From Tethya wilhelma (taxonomy: Eukaryota > Porifera > Demospongiae > Tethyida > Tethyidae): a stretch of DNA of 64,000 nt. Where the stretch lies: the NCBI GenBank assembly GCA_964030475.1, contig CAXIPT010000004.1:3801598-3865597 (forward strand), given 5' to 3'. The notes under the pieces are model-generated. The model ran no database searches and was not told the DNA's origin. It was given only the letters and a program-made list of their open reading frames with translations. Position 1 is the stretch's first letter, and every line of letters starts with the position of its first letter. The position numbers were made by a program, and so were the translations under genes. This document shows, in pieces, positions 21,246 through 33,854 of the stretch.

Positions 21246-22260
21246 CAATTGACATCAACAACTGTGCGGAGATGTAGCATATTGATTAAACACAAATCAC
21301 AAGCTCATGAGTGCACAAATCAAGCATTGTTGAATGCCAGCTATTTGAATATGCCATGTAGCCTTAAAACTTATGAGTATACTTCAAAAGCTAACAGAGA
21401 TGATGCCCCAGCAATTGGACTACACAGAGAGAGCCCCATGCAAAGAAGTAAGCTATACTTGACAGTTTAGCATGGTAGTAGCCTTAAATTGGCTTGCCTA
21501 ATGTTGGTTAAGCTGTTACCAAGTCTTTTCACGTTTGGGTCTAGCTCAATTAGAAACTGGTCTTGAGTAATGCCAAATCTGCAACGGCCATTTGTAAATA
21601 GCTGCCCATGGAGACCTTTAAATAGAGAGATATGGTATCAAAAGCTCTATTGCACGTCAATTAAAATAGTCACATGGATGCATAAGGCCAGCTGCTTAAT
21701 TCTACTGTAACTTCAAAGCTCACACGATTGTGCATCATGCAGAAAAAGCTAAAGAGCGTAAGCAGTTACTGTAATGTCCATGTGTCTTCTCCACTGTACA
21801 GAATTAACTCCATAGCATCACTGATGCATTGAGTCACATTAGTTACTATGACTACCTACCACTAACCAGGAGAGTCTCTGCTTCATCTTTCAAAATTCCA
21901 GCTTTCTTCATTCTCTTTACATGTTTCTTTCAACTGCTAGCTGCATGCCATGCAACAAATAGATTGCACACATATTATTAGGTAACAATTCAAAAGATAA
22001 AGTAGGAGCTGGCCTAGATATATGTACTTGATCCAGTTCTATATCCAGAAATGTACCTGCATGATCACATTGGTACTATAATCATTATTTTTCCAGTTCA
22101 TTCCTTATGTCTATCAGGTATAAAAAAACAACAACAACTGGCAAAAAACACTGAGTTTGTAAGGTCCAGGTCATGGTCGAGTGCCGCACACTATTATAAA
22201 CACAAAATTTTAAGTTTAATTTGACAAGAGGCATCCATTAAAGTTAAACTCTGCAAAACT
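21246..22260. other. intergenic, no gene seen
   Basis: Contains the direct repeat of the foldback spacer (gaatgccagc, cagagatgatgccc) and otherwise unique AT-rich DNA. Confidence 0.4.
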
Positions 22261-22300
22261 TTCCCACTATGTTACCATTAGGAGCGATCACTCTGCCAGA

Positions 22301-22365
22301 TAGTCTCGCTAGCCAGACCGTGACTCTCCGCAAGGAAAGTGTGGAGAGTCTGGCTAGTGAGACTC
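22301..22365. repeat. short hairpin repeat
   Basis: tagtctcgctagccagac is inverted at 22347-22365 (gtctggctagtgagactc). The tagtctc...ccaga words resemble the hairpin element at 34082-34326, so it may be a related miniature element. Confidence 0.65.
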
Positions 22366-22722
22366 TGACTATCTGCCAGACACAGTCACTGGCTTTGCTT
22401 TCTTTACTGCGCATAATTTGTCTGATTTGTACAGCTAGGTACTCCCACTGTTGTGAAGGAGACCCCAGGCCACTTGTGGAAACAATGAACTGTATGGTGA
22501 GAATTGATGATGATTTCAACTCATATGAGTCTGTATAGTGAAACAGACTGAAATGAAACCTGTGATACAAACAAATAATTCCTTTCGATATATCGATTAT
22601 AGTGTATGTATCTTTCCAATCAACCTGCTTTATAATTCTTACTCAGTCCACGACTGAAGCATTCGTATATCCATGTCCATGGGCTAGCCTTCTGTTCTCC
22701 TTCTAACTGTAGCCTGTAACAC

Positions 22723-22803
22723 AAATGGTCGTCAAATATGAAAACTGCAAACTAGTCATAATTATGACTAGTAGTTTGCAGTTTTCATATTTGACGACCA
22801 TTT
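22723..22803. repeat. 81-bp near-perfect palindrome just upstream of the kinase-kelch start
   Basis: Thirty-base arms (starting aaatggtcgtcaaatatg) flank a centre that is itself a dyad (agtcataattatgact). The only asymmetry is three extra bases, agt. It ends about 50 bp before the ATG at 22852. Confidence 0.93.
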
Positions 22804-22851
22804 CACAACATAACAAGTCTAAGGTCTATTAAGATGTAACCCAGAGACAAA

Positions 22852-25800
22852 ATGGCTAACATTTTAAAGAGACAGTTTCAAAACGACAGAAACCTAGGTT
22901 GTTTCATCATGAGGGATGCCCAACCCACTGGTCGACAACTGGGATCCGGATCCTACGGCTCAGTTGAAGAGGTAAACATCCTCTGATATGATCTACATGT
23001 AGACAGTGTCAATGTTGCTTCAATGATGTGTGTTTGACGTGTAGATTAAAGTTGGTGGGTTGGTGTGTGCTGGAAAGACCATTCACAAGATCTTGCTTGA
23101 AGGAGGAAGTGACGGTGCAGAGATTATAGCAGAAAAGTATGTTAGAGAGTGTCAGCTGATGGCCGATCTTCGTCATCCCAATGTGACTCAATTTCTTGGA
23201 CTCTGTTTCCTACCACCAGCGACATTGCCTGTGCTAGTGATGGAGAAACTTGAAGGGAGTCTGGATGATCTCCTTGAAACTGCACCCAACATCCCTCTGG
23301 CACTGAAGAGATCCATTCTGGAGGACGTAGCCAGGGGGCTTCTATACCTCCACCAAAGAGACCCTCCCATCATTCACAGGGACTTAACAGCAAGAAATGT
23401 CTTACTGACCTCCTCTTTTGCAGCTAAAATCACTGATTTGGGCAATTCTCGTATTGTCAATCTTCAACCTGGTCAGCTTGCACGGAGGTTCACTCAAATA
23501 CCAGGTACTATGACGTACATGCCTCCTGAAGCTCTGAGCATGGCTTCTCGATACGGTCCCAGTCTGGATATCTTCTCATTTGGTCATCTTGGTCTCTTCA
23601 CTGGACTACAGGTGAGACAATACATACCTGCATTAAATGGTTTAGCTATCTAAACTGTTTGTCAATGGAGTATTGTATCATCTTCACAGGTGTTTCCTGG
23701 AGACCTTCTGGAACCAACCCACCCAGATCCTGACATTCCAGAGAGGCTGGTGGCTCGTTCTGAAGTGGAACGTCGTGGGCTGTACTTTGAAAAGCTGGAG
23801 AATATCTTAGTGCAGAGGGAAGGGGAGCATCCATTTGTCCGACTGATGAAACGATGTCTCCACAACACTCCATCTCAACGACCAACGACTGAGGTACTCC
23901 TGAGGACTCTGGAAGAGATGAAACCTGCTATTGAAGGACCTTATGGTTCGTATGATGTCATGAAGCTGGACCTGATGAGGCAGGTAGCCATGACCAGGAC
24001 CCTCAAGCAGTCTGAGAATGAAGTGAAGAGAAAGGACAAAGAGATCAGAAGACTTCAACAAGAGCTGGAGCAAGTACAGGTATGTGCTGAGGGAATAAAT
24101 GAAATGTTTGATTTACAACTATGTTTGTTGATTGTTAGGAGGAGAAGACAGATGTTGAGGAAAGACTTAGAACTGAAACAGAACAACTAACTACCAGATT
24201 GAACCAAGCACAGGTATGATCACTGCATGGGTCCATTTTTACTCGATTTAAATCAAAGCATCAGTCAACAGAATCAGTTTATTCCATATTAATGTAAATT
24301 TTTCTCCAACAGAGAGAGTCTGAGAGAATGAGACAAGAAAATGAGGAGAAAGTTAGCAGTTTACAAGAACAACTGAGACAACTTCAGGTGTGTGGTTATA
24401 GCTATAGCATTGTTACTTATTATGTTGTCAATGACATTAAACTATGTATAATATTGTAGCTAATAATTATCCAATCACATGTTACCGTATAGCGGGAAAT
24501 TTTCGTATGGTGGAAATTTTCGTATATTTCGTATGCGGTTCGAATATACGAAAATTAAAACTGCGAAAATTTAACTTCCGCATTTATTTTATACGAGCGC
24601 GCGCCGCGTATACGAAATTTAAAACTACGAAAATTTCTTCTGGCGCGTTTATACGAAATTTTGCACCAACGAAAATTTCCCGCTATACGGTATTAGGTGT
24701 CATTAGAAGCTGACCTACAGGTCAAAGTAGCTCAGTTAAGGGACAAAGATGCTGATATCAGCAGACTTGAGAGAGAACTACAGAGTTGTCAAGCACAACT
24801 CCAAAGAGCAGAGGTTGGTAGCATGTACTGATGCGTGGTGGACTATCATACTGTCACGTCATCTTTTATGATATCCAACTTGTTGAATTGATTCCTGTAT
24901 TCTCCTTGTCTCCCTCACTCACAGGATGAGGTACAAAAAAGAGAAACTCAAACTGCAGCTGTTGGACCACCACAATGGAGGAAGGGTGCAGGGATGAAGG
25001 TAAGGAGAGAAGTACTATACGTACGATTGGCCGACTGTCCCATAGACACATGCAATACAAAAATGTTTATCACCATAAAAATCTAGCAAAGCAAAGTTAA
25101 CTCTTCAAAGTTGCTCAGAGGCTCTCTATATGACCGGTTACTAATTGCATGCAAGGCTTAAAGCTGACGAACTTCTCTGGGCACTTATACAGAGCGCTAG
25201 TGGGAAGCCTCATGCACCAGTACCATTTTTGTTCTCCTAATACTAACTCACTTACTTGAACACAGTTTCGAGATACTCAGATAGTGTTAAGCCGACTTTG
25301 ACAGCACCAAGTAAGTTCTTTTCATGAATGGGAACTACGTTCCTTGGTACTCTTATTCATCTGAAACAAAAACTAGAAAGCTTTGAAACTTAGTATGTAG
25401 CCATCGTCTAAGTAGAGTTCAAAGGTCAATCATCTCTCCATGTGGCATGCATACGCACATGTGCATTAGTCTAGTATGCTTTATAGTAATATGGTATTAC
25501 TCAAGCTTTTTGTAGGGACCAATCAGTCCCTGAGGGTTTCCACACTCTTTTGTCGAAAAGTGTATGAGCAAGTAGAAAAAATTCACTACTGTAAAAAGTA
25601 GTGGAACAAGGTACGTCTCAATTTCGGCACATGACTACGTCAGATTTTTAATGCTCAAATCTTGATTTAAATTGTCTACTTGCATGCTTATACTTTACTC
25701 CACTGCTTAGCTGAACCAAATGCATTTACGACAATGAGAATATATATTACTATAATAAGGGATCAAAAATGAAAATGAAGTAGTCATGTGCCGAAATTGA

Positions 25801-26794
25801 GACACGCCTTGTTCCAATACTGTTTACAGCACTTCTAATTTTTCTACTTGTGAATATACATAAGGTGATGAATTATTCATACTCTCATTGTTCGTCTCTG
25901 TAGACACCATTATCTCAACTGAGACATCCTCTGAGGTTGAAATGGAGGCGGGGAAGAGACATGCCAGTTGGTATAGGCCAATATCCACGTGTAGTTGTGA
26001 TTGGGAATAAAGTCTATATTGGAGGAGATGTGGCTCAAACTGTGATGGTGTATGACATACATAATGATGAGATGAAGACACTCCCACCACTTGAATGCAT
26101 GAACTATGGTATGGTGGCTCACAACAATCAACTTGTTACTTTCGGAGGACAGCACCACTCTACTGGCAAGATAAGTAATAAACTTCAAGTCCTAGATCAT
26201 CAATGTAATGTTTGGACCCAGCCTTACCCACCCATGAACATAACATCCAGTCGATCTTCTGTGATGTCTTATGACCGATTTATGCTAGTAGCTGGAGGAA
26301 CTGGTGAAGAAGGTACGTACCTCTCAAGAGTTGAAGTCTTCGACAGCAGTAATCGACAATGGTACCAGACTTCATCCCTTCCCGAGTCATCTACTGAACT
26401 GAGACCATGTGTGATTGGTAACATGGCGTACCTGTTAGGTGAATTTACTGTAACAAACCAGCAAGTCTATTGTGCATCATTAGACGAACTAGTTTCAAAT
26501 GCTCTTTCATCATCGACTCCATCTCCATCACCATGGAGTAGTCTAGCAGATCTTCCAATGTATACCTCTACTGCCTTAGCTTTCCAGGGCTCACTGTTAG
26601 TCATTGGGGGTACATTCAGTTCAGCCATTCATGCCTACCAACCTAGCTCCAATAACTGGGTCAAGGTTGGTGACCTACCAAGAGAAAAGTGCTGGTGTGG
26701 CTGCACCATCCTTCCCAATGGAGAGCTGTTGGTTGCTGGAGGATATGAGGGACCGAAGGAAGTACACATTGCTACCATTGAAAACAGCCATTAG
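22852..26794 (+). CDS. protein kinase / coiled-coil / kelch-repeat fusion protein, about 769 residues
   Basis: Eight exons, all phase 0: 22852-22971, 23045-23611, 23690-24079, 24139-24213, 24313-24387, 24697-24813, 24925-24999, 25904-26794. Residues about 22-325 form a kinase: glycine loop GSGSYG (31-36), Lys51, helix-C Glu75, HRDLTARN (151-158), DLG in place of DFG (171-173), PPE in place of APE (200-202) and DIFSFG. HRDLTARN recalls tyrosine and TKL kinases; catalytic residues are kept, so it is probably active. Residues about 335-470 are a charged coiled coil (KRKDKEIRRLQQELEQVQ). The last exon encodes a five- or six-bladed kelch domain (VYIGGD, LVTFGG, LVAGGT, LLVIGG, LLVAGGYEG). A cytoplasmic kinase with a kelch partner-binding module is the natural reading; its substrate is unknown. 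The ATG follows an in-frame run that stops upstream. Confidence 0.88.
24483..24692. mobile_element. 210-bp TA-flanked MITE, copy 2
   Basis: Same ends as the copy at 18032-18241 (CCGTATAGCGGGAAATTTTC), same length, diverged interior. It fills 210 of the 309 bases of the intron before kinase-kelch exon 6, and ends four bases before that exon. Confidence 0.9.
25170..25855 (+). mobile_element. dispersed repeat, copy A (intronic)
   Basis: Shares ordered blocks with the inverted sequence at 63165-64000: gagcgctagtgggaagcc, catttttgttctcctaa, cttacttgaacac, actttgacagcac, cgttccttg, aaaaactagaaagctttgaaac, agagttcaaaggtca, caagctttttgtaggga. Its right part contains an internal inverted repeat (ggaacaagg...tctcaatttcggcacatgac and inverse). 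It accounts for most of the long intron before the kelch exon. Confidence 0.85.
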
Positions 26795-26809
26795 ATTTAT
26801 AATTATAAT

Positions 26810-26815
26810 AATAAA
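26810..26815 (+). terminator. polyadenylation signal AATAAA
   Basis: Canonical hexamer 16 bp after the kinase-kelch stop codon; the AT-rich context allows other sites. Confidence 0.5.
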
Positions 26816-27557
26816 TATTATTATATTTTTTTGTATTAGTATTTCACTAAAGCTGTATTATAGTTTCAATTTCAATCTTGCACTGGCTGTCTAGTGGGTG
26901 TGTCAATATATCATTAGTTTGCCCCTCCCACTCTTCTAACCTCCGATCTCTACAAAGGAGTGAAAGGACAAACAAGCCAAATTTATATTGTCCCTAAAGT
27001 ATTGATCCTCGAGGTTACTTAGTTATACTTCGAATTCTACTGTATGATTTGGGATCTATACAATGTCATGTAGGCTATATAGATTACTAAGATAATGAGA
27101 TTTATTCTGAGCTGTTCTATAGCAGTAAACTAAAAGTTTAAAACTTTAGAACACCTGATTTCAGAAAATTACCACACTCGTAGACATAATAATTACAAAT
27201 TATATATTGACATGGATGACAGTCTATAACACGATCATTGCATTATCTTGTACATAATAATTATTATAATAAATAGGTAGATCAAGTTATTAATTATTAC
27301 TATAAACAGTATAAAAATCAACTATTATTAAAAATTATCAATCACTATACTAATGATAATTACAATAATAGGAACAGATAGAATATTATTTAAACAACAC
27401 TAGAAAGCACAATTCATTATAGTCATGTCAATACCTTCCAGCACTAGCTTTCATTTGTGGTATTCTGCATACTCATGTCTAGAGAAGGCTGCAGCACAAA
27501 GGAACAATACACAATTATTATTTTATATGTGGACTAGCTGGAGTTCTGTGCACATTA
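26816..27557. other. convergent intergenic region, no gene seen
   Basis: AT-rich DNA between two genes that end tail to tail. An ambiguous base with a poly-C tract and (CA)n at about 27615-27652 mark uncertain assembly. Confidence 0.5.
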
Positions 27558-27563
27558 TTTATT
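27558..27563 (-). terminator. polyadenylation signal AATAAA
   Basis: AATAAA on the minus strand about 100 bp beyond the stop of the RING/TRAF-like gene. Confidence 0.5.
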
Positions 27564-27664
27564 TATTGATATCAGTGGTATTAACAACTGGATTTCCCTA
27601 AGCAACACACCAAACNCCCCCCCCCCCTCCTCACACACACACACACACACTACCATAAACAATT

Positions 27665-30600
27665 TTACAATTGGCTCACCAATACAGTCTCCCAGAAGTT
27701 CCCTTGCATTGCTCTCTGGACGTGAGGGCCCTGACCACTCCCTCCTCTGGCTCCACCAGCACTCCAGCCATCACCACCATTAGTCTGCTGCCCGTGGTAC
27801 ACACCAGTTCCTGACTGAGATATGGGAGGAACATGACCTTGAACAGCCGCAGCAACATGATGGTGATGAGTAGCTGCACCTGCTTCGCTGGGATTATAAG
27901 CAGCCTGCCAACCTAACACGTGGAGGTTTCTGTGCGCCAGTGAAACTGGATTCGGTTGTAGTGACCCGTCAGCAGTCAGGACTGCGGTCGGGGTGGTGAT
28001 ACTGAGAACACCTGGAGGACCAAGAGCAGCAGCAGCAGCCGCCGCCTGGTTGGGATGAGGTCCCGATGGTGGTTGGTTGTGTGGGGGGTAGTCTGTGTAG
28101 GCATAAGTGTTGGCCTGTAAGTGAGGCTGGTTGGCTTCCATTGGCGGCTGAGCAGCATGGTTAGTATTGGTCATGGGGTTGTTTGCTACGTGCGTATTAA
28201 AATTCAACACTCGTCTCGATCTCGATGGTGGTCCATTTGTTTCTATGGTAACATTGTTGCCATGGTGATGATGATGGTGGTGAGAGGTGTGTCCATTTGA
28301 ACTTTGCCCTCCAACATTGACTTCATGTTGTGTGCCACTACTGCGTTGCTGTTGTATGACTGGAACCAGCAGAGGCTGTGACACATGGTCAGCACGATGT
28401 TCAACAACTACAGCAGGTGCTAGAGAAACAGTTTGAATAGTCTCTTGCAGAGTATGCGTAGCTTGATTAACGAGTTGCTGACGAGAGGGGTGCACTGGTG
28501 TGGGTGTGGCAGTGTTCATCTCCATGGAAACGGAAGGGGAGCTGGTGACTGGTGAGTTGGTCAAATCAATAATCGAAGTTGGAGTATCAACGTGCGAATC
28601 GGCTTCAGAATCGGAAATGTTTATCAAAACTGGCAATCTCACGGGGCTGTCCCTGGCATCAGCAGATTCATTAAGACTCCTCTCTGACTGTATAACACTC
28701 GTAGCAGCATTAGCTAGCGTGTGTAAGGCAGAGGATGGAGATTCATTGTCTAAGCCAGCTCTTCCTTGGCCATTAGGTGTTGAAAGGTCTTCGTGATCAC
28801 TGGATCCAGATTCCTCTTCCGATGAGTTTAAAAGGTCGAGAGATCGGCCTTCATAATAGAGCGAAGATGACCTGTTCATTGTATCATTATCACTATCTGC
28901 AAAAGGCGATAAATTATCAGTGTTGTAAAATTCAGATGAATAATTTTCCGGTGAACTTGAAGCATTAGAGTGTTCGGAATTGGTAGGAGAAATAAGATTG
29001 ATAGTAGCGGGAGTGAAACTAGTACTGTTGCTGTTAGAGGCGGGGCTTTGTGTTGGTGAGCTGCTGGTGGAGCTAGGAGAAGAGGACACAGGGTAAGGAC
29101 TGAGAGAGAAGGTAGACTCGTACGTGCTCGAGTCATCGTTCATTGATTGTTGAGCTTCGGGAGGATTTGACACGGAGCTAGCTTGCTGCGACACTGCCGA
29201 CGACTGCTGCTGTTGATGTAGAGTGTTGGTTTGATTCACAGCGCTCTGGTTCACATGAATGTTGACGATATTTCCCCCATTCTGTGGGTCTTGGACCACG
29301 GGGATCATCCCAGGGGCTCCCCCATTAGGCCTTGAGGGCTGGGGTGGAGGGGGTGGGGCAGGTACTTGGACTGCCACAAGAGGAGTCGTGAAATGATCGG
29401 AAACATTCTCGGGATTAGCAGCTCGCGATGAGACCACAGCAACAGTGGATCCATTTTCTGCGTGAATGAGAGTAGCAGGTGTGATCTGTGCTGGGATCTG
29501 AGCTGGCTGGAAGTGCTGAGGGTGCACGGTGTGTCTCAGTGTATGTATGACGGCAACATCACTGCGATTAGAAGGCCCCAACACTTCGGTCTGTGATGGA
29601 CCTGCCTGTTGTATAACAGGTTGTTGTATGACGTTGATGGAGTTGATGCCAACGGGGATGGCAGCTGTATTCTGGCTCTGATTCACCCCCTGGCTGGGCT
29701 GGCCACTCAAGGTAACTGCCACAGCACCGGCCGGGATGGTGGAGAGGCCGTCGCCAGGATCGGCCAGCGCTACTGGAAACGTCGGCCCAGCTAGAGGCTC
29801 AACAGTGGTCACTTGTGGTACTGCAATGCCAGCATACGAAGGCACGGGTACCGCCGATGTCGGCACGCCAGGAGGAATGGGGTTAATCGAAAAAGGAGGA
29901 GCTGGGAGAGGTGCAAAGGTATACGGGTAGGGGTTGGCCGGGAGGAACTGAGGCGGGGTGGAAGGGAAGGTGAAGAACGGGACGTTGGTCCCGGGCTGCA
30001 TCCTCCACGGGATGGGGTTGAGACTCTGGGACATTCTCCAGGAGAGGAGGTTCGATAGTCCACCCTGTCCTTGGGCCGAGTGTGCCGCAACGTGATGCTG
30101 TGCCTGGTGAGGGTTGGGATGTGTGACGACGGCTAGTGCTTGTGGAGGGTGAGGGTGTGAGGGGTGAGCCATGTGAGGGTGGTGGACATGGTGTTGGAAG
30201 GTGTTGGGATTGTGCGGGTGCCTCACGATGTGGGTACCGGCTGGTGGTCGCATATGAGGGTGCGGAGGGTGTGGAGGGTGTGGAGGGTGTGAGGGGTGTG
30301 GAGGGTGTGATGGGTGTGAGGGGTGTGATGGGTGGTGATGAGAGTTTGGGTAAGGTTGTCCTGGATCTCTACTGCTAGATTGCTGCAAATGAACAAGAGA
30401 AAAAGATCACCACATGTTTTGCAATCCATACCCACATGAATGCACACATCAATTGAATGAGTTCACTCTTCCTACATGTATGGAAGCTGCTCTTGAGGAA
30501 TATATCGTACATGTACTAGTTAGCTAGCTATGCTCCCTTCAAAGGGTGGCAACTGCCATTTACTCTGTATGTGCACCTGCGACTGCAATCAACATGACAG

Positions 30601-30974
30601 TCAATGGTTAAAAAGACATTTTAGTGCAAGTCAATGGTCAAATGAAATTTCAGAATGGTCAAGTCGGTAAAGGCTATTGATGATGACATCATAGCATGAC
30701 GAGTCAAGCATGAAACTTCAACTGTTCTTTCAACAGTCAAGATCAAATTCTAGCAACAGTCAATGGTCAAAAAGGAAACATTAGATGGTCAAGATCTTGA
30801 TAGCGGTCGCGGGTGCAAGTATACTAAGTGACGGGCAGTTGTTACCCCTTGTCTTTTATTAAATATGTATAGGTATGGATATGAGAGTCCAGTATGAATT
30901 TCTCTTACTGAATCATGGTTGCCTTGGCTGTGTCTTCCCCTTCTGGTTTGATGAAGGATCTGTAAGCGACTCTG

Positions 30975-31040
<66 letters not shown>

Positions 31041-31825
31041 AAAGAGAAACACCAGACAGTTAATAATATTCATACCATTAATGATTCGTGGAAAAGCTAG
31101 AAATTAGAGTTGAAATAATGTACACATTCCACAAACAGAGGGTACAAATGTAACAAAGAAAGTACTCCTAACTAGTATGTATCATGCATGTTCTCCCACT
31201 TGACTGCTATTATATATGCTTCCAGGGGCAATGGGTTAGTTGGCAACTACTTACAAGTTTGCTATGCAAGTAACAAGCACTGATGAGCAATATCATTGTG
31301 TTCACTCAATACCCATAATTTGTACCAGGCAAAGACTTACAAATCACAGTACTTCACTTTCATGTACACGTAGGTAGAGTGTGCATACACTAACATGTAG
31401 AATACACACACTTGCACCAAGCTATAAGCCATACTGACTAGCATGTATGTACAAGGTGTAAAGGTATACGGTGCTCATACATGGGTAGTCAAGACAACAA
31501 CAAGCTTGGAAGCGTTCTTAGTGTGGTGTTTGTAACACTACAGAAAGAAGTCATAGCAAACAAAGATACATTCTTTATCATGTGGTAAGAGTATTCAACT
31601 AGAATTCAAAGGAACTGCTTTCGTATCCCTGCTAGATCTCAAGATTTTTTCAATAATATTTTACGCTGCATATTTGTGCTTCATACGGAGAGCATGCCTT
31701 TTGTTGTATTGCATCATCAAGTGACACAGTACAACCAGCCCCTATGTGGTTGACTAAGTGACTAGCTCATACAGTAGTCATGAGACTGTTACGTAGCACT
31801 ATGGGATATCTGAACGTGTATGTAC

Positions 31826-31864
<39 letters not shown>

Positions 31865-33185
31865 GAGTCAACAACGGTGAACTAGTGTTGTACAAATCTT
31901 GTGAGCTTGCTACAAACATGCTCAGCTAACAAGGCCATTTTCAAGCTTACTTGTATTTGCCTGACTAAGTGACTCTTGAGCTCAGCCACACATGCCATTA
32001 ATCTCTTCTTCTGTTCATTCCAATGGAAGTAGATGATTGTAAGGTCAGGACGATTGGGACCAGACTTGAGATGGAGACACACGGCAGCACTCTGAGGGAG
32101 AGAGAGGGAGACAGAGAGAGAACAATATATAACGACACAGCCAAGGTCGAGAAGGTTTGTTGATGATTATGTTTCAGCTGTTGTGATGGAAAGGATTTGA
32201 GCACTGTCTAGCCATGTAATAAGAGAGTAAAATCTGGGCACAAGACTAGGTAGTCTCATTAATTCCCATGCCTCCTACACACATGCTTGTTTCAAAATTT
32301 ATATAATGGCAAACCTTTCTTAATTTACACACGCGAAGTAAAAGAATACCAACATGGACCAATTTGTTCCAGTAAAAACTACACACAAGTAGAACGGAGG
32401 TCTGAATGCAAACAATGAGTGTCCCACTAGCACACACTCTCTCACACTCACCAGATCATTATTCTTTCTCTTCAACATTCGACTGAAGTAGCTACAACCA
32501 GGAGAGTCACTCGATAAAAACCCAAAACCAAAAAACTTTGGTTGCACTTCAGGTCCTTTGAGCATCCTCCAAAATATCTTTGAGGCGGCCATGTTGAGGG
32601 GCATGAGATTTAGCGAACTACTCCAGTTACCAGTGAACCTGAAGAAAAAGTACGTTTAATGTTAACCCTTCTGTATCTGCACATATACAAAAAGGGTACT
32701 CTAGTGTCAGCACCAATCAGAAGAACCTGGTAACTAAAGTACAAAATATTGGATCATAGCTTTCATATAGAACTAACATATATGTACACCAATAAAGTCA
32801 AAAGACGGACCATTATTGCTCTCGCATGAAGAATGCCTACAATAGAATGGAAGGCATGCACAAAAATGAGGAAAATTTTTAAGACTTAAACTTCAGTATT
32901 GCGCAATAGAAACAGGCACATATATATACAGTATGTGTATATTTTGTGTTACTTTACATACATGTATGACTCATCACTCTCAGACTTGGCCGTAAGATAG
33001 GCTGTCATTTGAATGGACTGCAATGGCAGTGTTGGGTTCTATGGAAGAGGGAGAATGATATGAATACCAATGAGGAGTGACAATTGGTTAACACACAGTA
33101 TGAGTACACTCTGGCTATTCACGTACCTTCATTTTGAGGAAACCACTCCATTTTAGTACATCACTGGCCTGGCGTGTGTGTGTGT

Positions 33186-33229
<44 letters not shown>

Positions 33230-33820
33230 TGAATACAGGTAGTCACTGATGTGTCTATAGGTACAAGTACAAAGTCATGCAAACAGTCACATTAGACTAG
33301 TATACTAAATACTGTAGGAATACATACACTTGGACCACCCAGCACCGTTGCTAGAGTCATGCCCAATTACCTACCTGTGGGACAGGTACAAGCTGGTCCT
33401 TACTAAAAAATTATAGACAATTGACCCAGCAAGGTTAACTATGTACATACATATCAACACTGAGATACTTTGGTCAGTGAATAACTCACAGAACATGTTA
33501 TTATTACTAACAATTGTACAATTCAAAAATAATTTACCAACCAAAAAATTCTTTGTGCTACAGTGTCGATAATACACTTGCACAGCTATAGTCCATAAGT
33601 ACCTTAAATAAAGAGCTCTGCAGTGAATCAGGAAGAATGATGTTGGAGCAATGGCCGCCATGTTGGTCAAACTTGTCCTTCACAAACTGTATCCCACAGG
33701 TCGGACATTGGCGAGGTTTGTTGGGGCAGAGAGGGAGGTGGGCGGAGAGATCCTTACGGTGGCAGTTATGGCCGCAGCAGTTGTGGCAGTTAATGGTGAC
33801 TAGCTCACAGAGCCTGGTAT

Positions 33821-33854
<34 letters not shown>

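Noticed and set aside
22269..22538. 89-codon plus-strand frame upstream of the kinase gene
   Set aside because: Much of it is the hairpin repeat at 22301-22365 and no splice link to the kinase exons was found.
28500..30378. Several plus-strand frames of 60-100 codons
   Set aside because: Antisense to the long low-complexity exon of the RING/TRAF-like gene.
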